NCBI RefSeq assembly: GCF_050947875.1
Contig: NC_134572.1
Span: 129,981,605 to 130,045,604 of the forward strand
DNA: 64,000 bases
Source: Dermacentor variabilis
Taxonomy: Eukaryota > Arthropoda > Arachnida > Ixodida > Ixodidae
Reading direction: 5' to 3'
Below are positions 21,255 through 32,321 of the stretch, one piece after another (position 1 is the first letter of the stretch; each line of letters begins with the position of its first letter). Position numbers and translations under genes: made by a program. A model generated the notes under the pieces. The model was given only the letters and a program-made list of their open reading frames with translations, had not been told where the DNA came from and did no database searches.

Positions 21255-21621
21255 TTATGGGGTTAAACAGCCCGAAACGGCAAATTTGTTTATGAGGAAC
21301 GCCGTACCGTTGAGGGCTCCGGATTAGTTTTTACATGCTGGGGTTAAGATTCGTGGCGGCGCGAGGTTTAGCTTTTCGTCAGCCGTTGATTGACATGCTC
21401 GAGTCCATAGCTATGCCAGGTCCCACAGTAAACGTGTGCGGCTAACCGCTTCTCGGCTGCTACGCGTGCACCCAATGCATGATCTACACGAGCCTTTTTT
21501 TCATTCTTTTTTTTTGCATTCCGCCGCCATCGGAATGTCGCCGCTGTAGCAGGGATCGAACCGGTGACCTCATGCTCAATTGCGTAACGCCATTGACACT
21601 AGGCTACCGCGGCGGGTTGCG
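21255..21621 (-). mobile_element. Old, disrupted tRNA-derived SINE (Ruka-like)
   Basis: Two blocks match the SINE at 22408-22654 in the same orientation. The 3' part is near 21255-21350 (atgaggaacgccgta, gggctccgga, ctgggg). The tRNA-like 5' part is near 21520-21621 (gcagggatcgaaccggtgac, ggctaccgcggcggg). About 170 bp of unrelated or diverged sequence separates them. It is an ancient copy with an insertion or strong drift. Confidence 0.6.
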
Positions 21622-22393
21622 CCAGCGGATTAATTTCTCCTGCCGCTGCATCCGCACGGGCGTCTCAGCAAGCAGGCAAGCCGCATTTCTCGACGTAAAG
21701 AATGGAGAACGCGGTAATGGTGCAGTTTCACGACATAGGTTTGATGCCTGCTTGTTTGCGCTTCAAGGACGTGTCGCGCTGTTGTCACGGCAGCGCCGGC
21801 CAACCCATTGATCGAGATGGAGGCCAGTATAGGACCCTTTTTTGCACACAAAGGAGGGAATAAACTGCTCTTAGACCTTCCGTAACCTGGGCCCGTGGCC
21901 CAGCACTGGAGCATCCAAGTTGCTCAAGTGCTGCATCCAATAGATGTAGCATCCAATTTGTGCATCCAATTCATGTAGCATCTCATATGAAATGTAATAA
22001 TATGGTATATGATATACTATACGACATGCGTTATGAAATCCATACGATATCAAAGGAAATACTTCGCGGTACAGTTATTAAAATATCTGGTACACTTCCA
22101 TTCTTCCCAAAAGTGGCTAGATAAAATCGAGCACATTACGAGTGGAAGCATCCAGATTCAAGTTTACGACGAATATTTTATACTAGCAACGTTCGCTCGT
22201 TGCATTGCTAGGTTTCTATATTTCATTTGATGTCTGCTCTTGAAGACAACCTTCCCATATTGTAAGGTCGTCCCTGCTGTACGGCAACTTGATCTGCAAA
22301 GTAAACAGATAAGTTTTCAATAGCGCAGCCGCTACCATGCGCCACATGGCGCGATTGCTGTGGTCCCAACAAACTGCAATGCGAGGTGAAACA
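21622..22393. other. Unassigned sequence
   Basis: No gene seen. 21911-21985 shows short imperfect reiterations of 'gcatccaa' and 'atgtagcatc'. Confidence 0.4.
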
Positions 22394-22668
22394 AGCGATT
22401 CTGGTAATAATAATAATAATAATAATATTTGGGGTTTTACGTGCCAATACCACGTTCTGATTATGAGGCACGCCGTAGTGGAGGACTCCGGAAATTTTGA
22501 TCACCTGGGGTTCTTTAACGTGCACCTAAATCTAAGCACACGGGTGTTTTCGCATTTCGCCCCCATCGAAATGCGGCCGCCGTGGCCGGGATTCGATCCC
22601 GCGACCTCGTGCTCAGCAGCCCAACACCATAGCCACTCAGCAACCACGGCGGGTAGCGATTCTGGTAA
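22394..22668 (-). mobile_element. Ruka-family tRNA-derived SINE with 14-bp target duplication
   Basis: Read on the minus strand, the SINE starts at 22654 with CCGCCGTGGTTGCTGAGTGG (tRNA-like A-box region), then a B box GGGATCGAATCCC, then a body with GCGAAAACACCCGTG, CACGTTAAAGAACCCC and GTAAAACCCC. It ends in an (ATT)n tail at 22408-22427. The 14-bp sequence agcgattctggtaa is present on both sides (22394-22407 and 22655-22668), a perfect target site duplication. This matches, from memory, the Ruka SINE described from Rhipicephalus. Such SINEs are transcribed by RNA polymerase III and mobilised by a partner LINE. Confidence 0.92.
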
Positions 22669-25600
22669 CTGAAGAGCTCTGCCCAGGTAAAATATATGGG
22701 GTGGCCTAGGCGAGGACGGTAATAAGACTTCCTTCCCTTCGCTATGAACGAAAACTGTGGGCGTTTCATTCCTGATATTAAGGGCACGCTCGAAAGCGCT
22801 TTTACTCATTTTAGAAGCTTTCAAACAAAGACGGGTGTTTTACATCTCGCAGCAAACCACTTCAACGTTCATCCCTTTGAGTTTGTTAAGAATTGTTGTA
22901 TTGATATACGTAGCTAACAGGAAAAAAAGAAGAAAGCGTTCAAGGCACGCTTGATGGAAGGGACGGCTTCAGCAGCTTCAAAATCGTCCCTGCATTAATT
23001 AGTCTCGACAACCACTGACCGCAGATTGTGAACATAAACTTGCCTGGAGCCTGTCGCATGTACTATCGATAAAACTCATTATGAAAAGGAACACACTGAC
23101 TATCTTGGCAGAGAAGACCGATCGTTTAGCGGTTATGGCCAACTGTAATTTCCTAGCTTGAACTTCAGGCTACATTCAAAGTAGGCGTGATGCTTCCGTA
23201 TCTTAAATTGGTACGGAACTTAATGATAGATGGTGTTATAGAATCGAGATAACCTGTGGGTGACTTCTTAATAATTGGAAAAACTGATGATAATAGAATG
23301 TAATGCCCTCTCTATCAAAGCCATTAGTTATCAAATATTTTGGAACCCTTTCGGGTCTCTGAATTGTTTATCGCATACAACGAAGGGACTTGATGTCGAC
23401 AGTATATTATTCGGTTCTTCACCGATTCAAGCCATGCCTAACACTATCTTCTGGACCGATGAGAACTTACCTTCAACTTAATTACATTGGTTACGTAATA
23501 CCTCACGTACTCAACAGACCACGGCGTTTTTTGCTCAACGCGTCGGGAACAAAGCACACATGTGGGGTTTGAAATGCTATCAGTCAGTGAGCACGAAGTC
23601 TAGTGTCACTAACGTGCAAAAGGAAAGCATGAAAATTAAGTGAATGCCAGATAAATAGCCTGGAAACCACGCATCCCAACAACCGCGAGGTAACCTGCTC
23701 TAATAGGGTACATCGACGTCCATAACGTCGGCCGAGTTTTCTATAAATATTTTTCAGGACTAATTTTAGCGACGCACAGATGGCTTGAGCCTGAATTTGT
23801 TAATTACGCGGCACGTAATCCTGCGCTGCGATAGTTCGCGGTAATTGTGACCGGCGGTAATCGTTTGTCTGTCCTCCTTGCTTTCTACCTATATTTTTTA
23901 TTCGCTTATACATTTAGCGGAGGAAATCTCTCTGCGTCTTGAAATAAATATCTTTCCTTTCTCTTCCTTACCCTGAACGTGCCATCTGGGATTCCACGCG
24001 GGAAGAACCAAATCAGCTTCTTGTTCAACGACTTAACAAAACAGCCTCGCGTCTCGAGCAGAGCAGCGCGCCTGCACTTCGGTATAAAGCAAGCCCCGAA
24101 TGAGAGGCGAGAGACTCGCTTTCAATTCAACGACGCTGGAAGTGCGGGGAGCCCAACGGCAAGGTGTGCCAACAAAGAGATTAATGCGCTATACGCGATT
24201 GTATTCGCGGCTTGGAACCACACGGGGGATCCTAAATTCTAAGTCGAAGTAATAATGCAAGAGCGGCCCGTTTATGCGGCCGGATAGCCCTGGGGGAGAA
24301 ATTATAGATTAACGACCGAAAAGGGGCCCGTTGTGCGAGCACGTCGCGCCGAATGAAAGCAAAACATCGAAGGCGCGCTGCACACGTATAGAGCTAAAGA
24401 AAAAGAGAGAGAGAGAGAGAGATACAGAGAAAGAGAGCCAGAAAGAGAGATGCAAGAAAGGAAGAAGAAGGCAACGTGAATAGGACATCATCCTAATGCA
24501 CCAGTACGCCTGTCTCGTGCTTGCGCTTCGAAACCCAACCTCGGGGCAAGACCAAGAGTTGAAACCTTTTTCGCGCCATGTTCTTCATTATAAGCAAAAC
24601 GTGCCTGTGTAACACCACGTACGTGCGTGTGCGTGTTAGTCTCGGCTGCTCTGCGGTCCATAGAGCCCTCCTCTTTATTACAATTTTTTTTCGCTCAGGC
24701 TTCCGGTCCGCTGAGGCGCCCTGAAAGATGAAGTCATTGCGGCAACTCATGAATCAAATTTTTAATCTGGCCGCGGCTCCGAGCGCTGCGGGAGCTACGA
24801 GATCACGCAGAAAAAAAAAATGAAACAGAGTAATGCAATGCTGGATCCAGAGATTTGGCGTTTTCTTCTTGTGTGTATTCTATTTTCTCTCTATCTCTAT
24901 CTGTACTCTTTCTTTTTTTTTTTCACTGCCGTCGGCTTTGACAGGATGGCTGATGAACTCCGGCGGCTGAGTGAGAAAAAAGAGTCAAGGAAGCAATGAA
25001 TGTACAGATAATCCAAGCCTGAAACTATACGAGTCCGTACATACCCGTGCGCATCAGCCAAAAAGCCGCATAGATGCTATGCAGGCGGCAAGATGCAGCA
25101 GACACGTGGGTGCATGAGGTAGATAAACGAACGCAGATCGCCTAGAAGGCGTGGATGTAATCCGAGGATGCAGGATGCACTAATGAGGAAGTGTAGGTAG
25201 ACTTGTTATCGAAATGCGGCTGTTTGAAGCCGAAAATAGGTGAGACTAAGCACAGGAAAAAAAAAAGCGAAAGAAACGCATACAGCATGACACCTTGATA
25301 CACGGGGTATGCACTGAGTTCGATCCGCGACGCGGCGACAGTGTCGCCGGGGCAGTCGCGCGACGTTTGCGGTCGCGTCGGTTGCGGAACATCGGAAAAA
25401 TAACAGTGGCTTTCCTTGCGCGAACATCTGATCCCTATCTCTGGACCCGCCGTTCGCCCCGTGGAGTTAACCACTCGCTGATATATAAGCACGGACGTTT
25501 CAGTGTTTCGTGCGCAGTGCAGTTGCTATTGGTCTATTGAACAGGTCTACGTACAGTGTTTGCGTATCCGGAAAGGCTACGCGCCGTGGCCGTGCGTCGA

Positions 25601-25854
25601 CTGAGCTTGAAAAGGACGTTGAAAAGGATGCTGAACGGTTCGTACGTATTGGTGTAACTGCTGGGCGACGCAGGCCTGCTCGCGTAGGCAGCGAGAACTC
25701 GCGGCCACGCTCGCGGCCAAAGTTATGGCGGACGCCGCTAGCGCTCCTAGCGGGTGACCTCATGCGCATAACCCCTATACACATATACTACACATGTACA
25801 CACATTTATACACATATACACACATATTATGGAAGTGCACAAAGATAAGATCAA
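22669..25854. other. Unassigned sequence
   Basis: No recognisable gene. It holds (GA)n at about 24401-24422, T-rich tracts near 24905-24930, and an (AC/AT)-rich microsatellite at 25774-25829. A core-promoter-like TATATAAG occurs at 25484 (see findings). A 112-codon frame at 25510-25848 is arginine-rich and ends in the microsatellite, so it is probably chance. Confidence 0.4.
25774..25829. repeat. (CACATA)-rich microsatellite
   Basis: Imperfect run of acacata/cacatt units. Confidence 0.85.
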
Positions 25855-26065
25855 TAGATGTCGAGGACAGCATAGAACCGGACCTTCTCGAGGAGCAATG
25901 GCTCAGCGCTCTGACTAGCTCGGAACTATACACGACCAACTGTGGGCTATCCAACGGGCCCGGGCAGCAATGGAAAGACTATGCCTCACCGTAAATAATG
26001 CCCGGATGGCCTGAGCCCGGGCTGGCAACCTCGCAGGTTCTTTGCTCATCAAAGTTTTTTCGTTA
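25855..26065 (+). mobile_element. LINE 3'-terminal fragment
   Basis: A plus-strand reading gives GAMAQRSD, then LWAIQRARAAMERLCLTV, the kind of sequence found at the C-terminal end of RNase H-type LINE ORF2 proteins in ticks ('DQLWAVQRAREAAERLGLTVP'). An alternative frame carries the upstream EEQWLSALTSSELY, so a frameshift lies within. A 'catcaaagttttttcgtt' tail follows. It is a short 5'-truncated copy. Confidence 0.45.
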
Positions 26066-29000
26066 ATATACCCGGCGAAACAAATTTCTTTTCAGTCAAA
26101 ATGACTCATGACAAATATCTTGTGGCCGATGGCGCTACTCTCTCACATCATGCAGCTAAATTATGTCAGAAGACTGATATTACGTGGACAACAAATCGCA
26201 GTGTAGTGTCCGCTAATTAGGAAAGTTGTAGTTGTAAACTTAGCTAAAATTTATTAAGTTTAATGCACACGCCCCAAACACGGAAATAAAGACAATCAGT
26301 AATGAAGTCACAGTAAAACTGACAGACAACACTCTAGATGACTAAAGAATTGGGCAGTTTAGCCCAAAAGACGAAGCTCGGTAATTGATAGAAAATTTTA
26401 GCGTTCGGCTTAGTCCTCTCGGGCGGTGTTCTAAGGAGACAAAGAGGGCGAATTGTTGGCGTGGCACTGTACAAGGCTGCTCCTGATGCATGCGCAGCAG
26501 TGCTCTGGCAGCTGCCAGGTGTCTCACAACGCCGGCACGATCGGGGAATGCGGCCAAGCGGCGTTGCACTTCGTTGGATGCTGAATGAAATGAGACTGAA
26601 TGAAAACCATCGGGGTTTGTAGCGTCAAGTTTTTGTCTGTCTGTTCTGCTCAGACCACTGCGTGTACATGGTTGCGCAGCAGGGGGGCGCTAGTGTATGC
26701 GTGCACAGCGCTTGTGCTAGCAGCGGGAGGCGGAACGCTGCCCAGAACCACCTGCGATGCCGATCGAGCAGGGCGTGGCGGTGGTGAGCATCTCATCCAT
26801 GAGGCAGCCCAGTATCAGTAATCTTACACGTCGGTGACGCCTACCTGCTACAGCCGCGCAAGGATAGCGCCACTGTCCAAATAGAGCGCTGCCGTCAGCG
26901 GAAGTCCTGTATAGAAAACTGGCCACGTGGAAACGGGCCAAGAGAATCCACGTTGCTTATGGTGTCAGCGATGTGTAAGGTTATACTGGGCCGCATCATG
27001 GATGGGATGCTCACGATTAAAGCGATAGCTTTCTTTAGCTACTTGGATCACTTTGGACGGTTAAATAATGTTGCCCAATAAACAGTGGCACTGCGCGTCT
27101 ATCGCTCTTCCGAACACTTTGTAACCCTCGGCACGTGGGCCGCACGTGTGCTGGCGATACTGCGACAGCACGGCCACGGCCACGGCAGCGAAAACACGCC
27201 TCGGGCGTCTGCATAGTTGAACAAACAGTTTACGCGATTACGGTCCGCTTCGCTCAGACCAGTAACGTTGCATAGACCGGTCTATCCTTGCACACACAGC
27301 CGCTCACCGGAACGCTAGTGGGAGCACTAATCCGCATGCATACAGTGATCATACTGGCAGCGAAACGTAAAGCGCTGCCCACGTTCAGCTACGAAACCGA
27401 TGAATCGGAGCGTGGAGCGTGCGTCTAATTGGCTTCGTTGTCGTTTCACAGCCGAGCTGAGAGCGCGTCGCTGGCGTCTGTGGGAGACACGCTGGTCAAG
27501 AAAGCGAAATCAGCGCCGTTCATGCAGCCACCGGGGCACGTGCAATGTGTGGGGAGCGTAGCATAAGCAAGCTCCGCTAAAGTTGCCTAATATGGGTGCG
27601 TCATATTATCGTTCCCGCTTCGCAGATGCTTCCAATTTCCCGCGCGATCACTTGTCTCTCGATGCTTCTCAATATTTTTCCTGCACTGATATATTTCAGA
27701 GTGCCGCGTAAAAGAGCCAGAATATGGGAACGTTTCCACAGCGAACAGGGAAAATGGCTGGGCACGTTCGAAGCTAAAGGCTTCATTTATTGCTTTTATT
27801 CTTCCATATTAATTATGTAACCAGCTCGAACAAGATAGCAGTTCACGACGAAAAACCGTCCCAGCGACTATTCCATCTGCACTGGTGTTCTCCGTCGGGT
27901 GCAATGAGGATCTGGTTTCAACGTATGAGGTCTGAATGTATCGAACAGCATGGCTACCAACAATCCCCAGACTCCACTTCTTTATTCTTTTTGTTCCTTC
28001 CCTATACTAATTCCCTATAGTGCGCTCTGACGCAGGACTTGCCTCGAACACGACACACATGCTGTGATACAGATCAGGCGACCGCCAACAAAGAGCATTT
28101 GAGACTGCACCGGAAACCGGGATAAAGTGTGCACGCCACCATCCTGAACGAAAAAGAAAGAAAGGGAATATACACACATTCAAGGGCAAAATAAATAAAC
28201 AAATAAATAAGAGCAAAGAATAGAAGAAGCAGTGGGACCGCTTGGGAAACCCCTGTGAGAGACAGAGAGACAGAAAACCAGAAAGAGAGCGAGAGATTGG
28301 TGCAACGTCGGGGGAACCCGCAAATGCAATCATCATACGGGGGAAGCGCGCAGAAGGGCTGGCTGACTCAAGGTGTTCCCGATAGCGGGAGAGCTCCCCT
28401 CGATTCGGGTTTCTTCCCGGCAGGGTTGTTCTCTCTGTCTACTGCAGTCGCACTCGGGGGTTGGCTGTTCCCGTCCTTTTTTTCCCCCTCCTCGCAGTCA
28501 TCTACACGGCTCACAACGGACCTCGCAAGGAAGGCGGGGAGGCGTGCGGATAGCAGCGGCACGCTAGCGCGCGCCCGCACGACCCCTCCTCCCTTTCCGC
28601 CTCCCCCCCCCTCCCCCGCAACACCTCGCGGCTATTGAGGCACCGCGCGATCAAGCGGCGAATCTGCTCACGGGCATCGGCGCCCGCTCCGGCCGCTTCC
28701 ACCACGGCACCACTATACTCTGGCGATGGTGCGCGCCCGTTGTCGTCGCCTTTCCCGGGCGGCTGCTCCCCGCACGCTTGCGGGCGGTAACCCGCTGCCG
28801 ATTACGGCGCATTCAGGGCTGGCGCGCCAACAAAGGGGGGAAGCTATAGAGCTGACGCGGTTTTCTCTATGAGCTCGCGAATCAGCGACTGCGCCGAGCA
28901 GAGAAAGAATGGGTAGGCTCACGTGCCGCGTAGTTGTCAGCACGAAAACGGCGTAGGCCGCCCTCTTCCCTATATATTTTTTTCTTGTCCGTTCGCATCT

Positions 29001-30530
29001 TACCCTTGCACACACTGATGGCGTCACGCGATCCGCGCGAGTCTCGCACGCGGTATACGCGTGCAAAAGGAGGGACGCGCGCACGGAAGCTGGATAGAAG
29101 TTGGGAAGGCACCTAGAAGTGGGGCGTACGAGATTCTCCGCAGGTGCTAGTGACGGGCGACGAAGGGGTGGGAGCTGGTGCATCGCGCGTGGAAATGGAA
29201 GGAAAGAAGAACCGGTACGGTACACCGATGATACCGCTCCCTTCCTAGAGCCTCGCATCCCTCCCAAAGCCCCGTCTCACGATCAGCTCCTTTCATTCGT
29301 TTCTTTTTTTTTTTTTCCATGCCGGCATCTTTCTTTTCTCTAGCGCCGTCCAGGCCGCGCGGTCTTACTACAAGGGGTGCCCGTCGGCACCGTGTCTCGA
29401 AGAGGATGATTCAATTTGCGAATATCGGGCGATGCCGCCCGCGCGCGCACGGTTTGCCTGCCTCCCTCGCTATTTCGTGTAATCCCGTTTGCCGGTCGGG
29501 ATCGCGCCTAGTTCGACACGCACACCGTGCTCACCTGCTTTACTCGAAACACCGGGGTCTCGCTTCCGAGCGCGGAGACGCTAGATGACCTGACGGGGAG
29601 CCGCGCGGCGCACGCCGAATTAACCCTTGAATGATGACGGTGCTTACCGTGCAAGGCTTCAGGAGAGGGCGGCTTCGCTTCCTCTGTCTCCCGCCGTAAC
29701 TCCGTCGGGCGGGGGAGACCGTGCCTAAGCGAGAGAGAAAGCGAGAGGGGACACGAAATGATTGATTGCTAATGCTGCGAAGCAAGCAGAACTCGGAGGG
29801 CTGAACGCTTCTTTCTCTTAGTTATGATCCTCGAACGTAATAGGGCTGCCACCCTGAAATGTGCCCTGACAAGCAGGAACGAGGCAGCAAATGAAGAACG
29901 AAAAGACGAAGAACGCGGCAGGCACCCGCTCCACTCCCCACTTCCTCCTACCCCCGAAAAAGTTGTGTGTGTGTGTGTGTCAGATGCCTGCGCTGTACTT
30001 GGACCCCCGCTCCGTCAATCCTATCATTCTTTCTCCCTCAAGAAGCGCGCACATTTTACGATGGAAACTTTCAGGCTTTACGAAAATATACTACTTTGAA
30101 TAATAACTTTGTTGTTAAGTATTCGTAACAGTGGCAGGCAGAGGAGCCTCACGAAGCTAACGAGGCGCATTATTACGTGCCAACGTAGCTATTTTGACCA
30201 CTTTCATGTAGTGCACATCGGTATACCTTGAAACCAGCTTTCGACAGGCACCTCACAGTCTGAACCATTACTGACGAGGATGTGCTGGAGGACCCCGGTC
30301 TGCAACCGTCATTTAAGTTGCGCTTGACCGTCAAGCTTTAGCAGAAATCACTCACTTCTCCTGGTGATCAAAAATAAGTAGATGCTCATTATAGATGCTC
30401 AATTTAGACGCTCAAAACAGATGCCGACATGTGCGAGTTGGGATGTGCGTCGGCCATGACATTAGCGCTCGCTTTAACTCCACCTGATCAGAAGCATCGG
30501 AATAGACATACCCGGTACATTGCGAAGAGC
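26066..30530. other. Unassigned sequence, partly GC-rich
   Basis: No gene can be supported. A 75-codon minus frame (26342-26569) and a 184-codon minus frame (28713-29267) have no recognisable domain. 28380-29300 is GC- and CpG-rich and could be a promoter-type island. A purine-rich stretch at 28250-28295 and (GT)n at 29964-29980 are present. Confidence 0.4.
29964..29980. repeat. (GT)n microsatellite
   Basis: About eight GT units. Confidence 0.9.
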
Positions 30531-30539
30531 TCTTGGTGG

Positions 30540-30760
30540 GTCACGCGCACTAAAAATGAAGCACACTAAAAACTCAGTGCCCTACGACTGTGTGAATACT
30601 GATGACCAGCGAAGGTATGTATGTGGGCCCCTTAATGGCGAGCTGCACCTCCGCCACGGGTCGGCCAGGCATTGCACTATCTTCGGGATTTTTTTTCCAC
30701 ACGCGCACACGATAATGGGGAAACTAGCCCTTAACAGCTTCGCTGTAAAAATCCCCTTGC
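30540..30760. repeat. Probable dispersed tick repeat
   Basis: The block ends in cttaacagcttcgctgtaaaa (30731-30750). The reverse complement of its core (ttttacagcgaagctgtta) recurs at 56973-56992, and a related 'ttttaacagcggagcttcac' lies at 56262. The neighbouring 'cgggtcggccaggcattgca' and 'atcttcgggatttttt' look like parts of a dispersed non-coding repeat. Family unknown to me. Confidence 0.35.
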
Positions 30761-30892
30761 TACATTTGACCAATTTAGCCCTTACGAAAGGCGTGATGGA
30801 AATTACGTTGCGTTTGAATTTAATTTGCGATGCATTCGATATAATTTATGTAGAAATTCAGTTTATTGTCCTGCATAATTGTCAAAGGGGCG

Positions 30893-31040
30893 ATCCGCGC
30901 GGTGGCTTGGTGGAATGTGGCGTTCTGCTGCAGAGTGATGGGTCGAGGGTTCGATTCGCTACCTCAGGACGCAATCTCTCTCATAGACCACATGAGTCGC
31001 GTTGCCATGTAAAACCACGTAACATAATTTTAATTCGGGT
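30893..31040 (+). mobile_element. Partial tRNA-derived SINE
   Basis: 'gcgcggtggcttggtggaa' followed ~40 bp later by a B-box-like gggttcgattcgc marks the tRNA-derived head. The body is shortened and ends with 'catgtaaaaccacgtaacata', which corresponds to the GTAAAACC end of the Ruka-type body. Plus strand. Confidence 0.55.
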
Positions 31041-32321
31041 GATAAAGGTGCGTTGATTACGCAGCTGGACACTTCAGACCTCCGTCGGGATACCGATACG
31101 AAGCTCCACTGAAGTTCGAGTTCACCAAGTAGAAAAGTATGAAGCGAACCCTTGCGAAGGCATGATGCATTAAGTCAAGGCTAGCATTCACCAACGGTAT
31201 TTCTCTCTTTCTTTTTTTGCTTCTCACAGGCGACTTTAGAAAACAAACACGAAAGATAACTAACGAAAATCGCATCTGATAGCGCGCGCTCCGAAGGCGC
31301 AAAACGTCTCTCCGTTCAACTATGCATGAGTGTGCGAGAGAGACCCTCTCGGAATCGCAGCCACCCGCCGTCGCTAAAAGAACCTTTATCTCAAACTTAT
31401 ACGGGAAACTCGGCCCGCGCGAAACTACAGCGCGCTCGATCGGAGAGCCGTGCACAAAGGATGAACGGCGGCCATTGAATCAATAAGACAAAGTAAACAC
31501 AAGCGATTCTCAACGAACGCGCCAAGACGGTATCTACTCGGAGAACGAGTGGAAGGCGACAACGCCGCCGATTGAAAGCAAGAGCGAAAAATATCCGCCC
31601 AATTTTGCCCAGAAAATGCATGACGCTTTCAAACGCAGCCGATTCCAACCGATTGGGCACCAAAGAATCCCGAGGAGAATAGAAGTGGGAAGGCTGCAGG
31701 GACGGGCTGTCGTAGGCGGGCCGGGGAGAGGGGGCGGCCGGCTTCCCAACACCACTTCCTCTCTAGCGCGCTGAGATACCACACGTGATTACGCAAATTA
31801 GGTTTAGATGCGACCTGCCGCGGGGGCTTGAGTCGGCACGTACGGGAAGCCCGCTCCCCTATGAGGCTGCATGTTCGTTCACGCGTTTCCGTGCACACTG
31901 CACGTTGGGCCTTCTGTTGCGTCTCGCTCACGAAACCCAGCACTTGGTTTGCATCGGCTATATACTAATTGCGGCCCGGCAGATGCGTACAGCACTGCTT
32001 TGGTAAGCAGTTCGATTTATTCGCCATTGCTCCAGTGAGCGCGGTGGGGCGGCGTATTTGAGATGTGCATATACTTTATACCGAACTGATCGCGCCTATA
32101 CGTAAGGACGCGAACGCGCATATGCGACGTGTGCCGAATCATTCGCGAGTGATTCATTGTAGACACTAATTACGAGAACGCATGCTCGCACGTAAAAGTG
32201 AAGACTGATGCGCGTGTACCGGAACGTACCGCCTATACCCCGCAGCGACATGAGCGGCGGCGAAACCAGGAGCAACGCCGGAATGCGGATAAGCAAGCAT
32301 CGTTACACTCTCTAAAGGGGT
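31041..32321. other. Unassigned sequence
   Basis: Only overlapping frames of low information content (for example 31057-31455 minus and 31629-31943 minus). Nothing recognised. Confidence 0.4.

Noticed and set aside
22580..22654. tRNA gene (A and B boxes visible)
   Set aside because: The boxes belong to the SINE head. No cloverleaf with acceptor stem and anticodon stem is apparent, and a SINE body plus tail follows.
26342..26569. 75-codon minus ORF with protein-like composition
   Set aside because: Looked plausible by eye, but I could not match it to any family or place it in a gene or transposon.
28380..29300. Promoter CpG island with host first exon
   Set aside because: GC- and CpG-rich, but no recognisable coding exon, splice pattern or core promoter could be supported from sequence alone.
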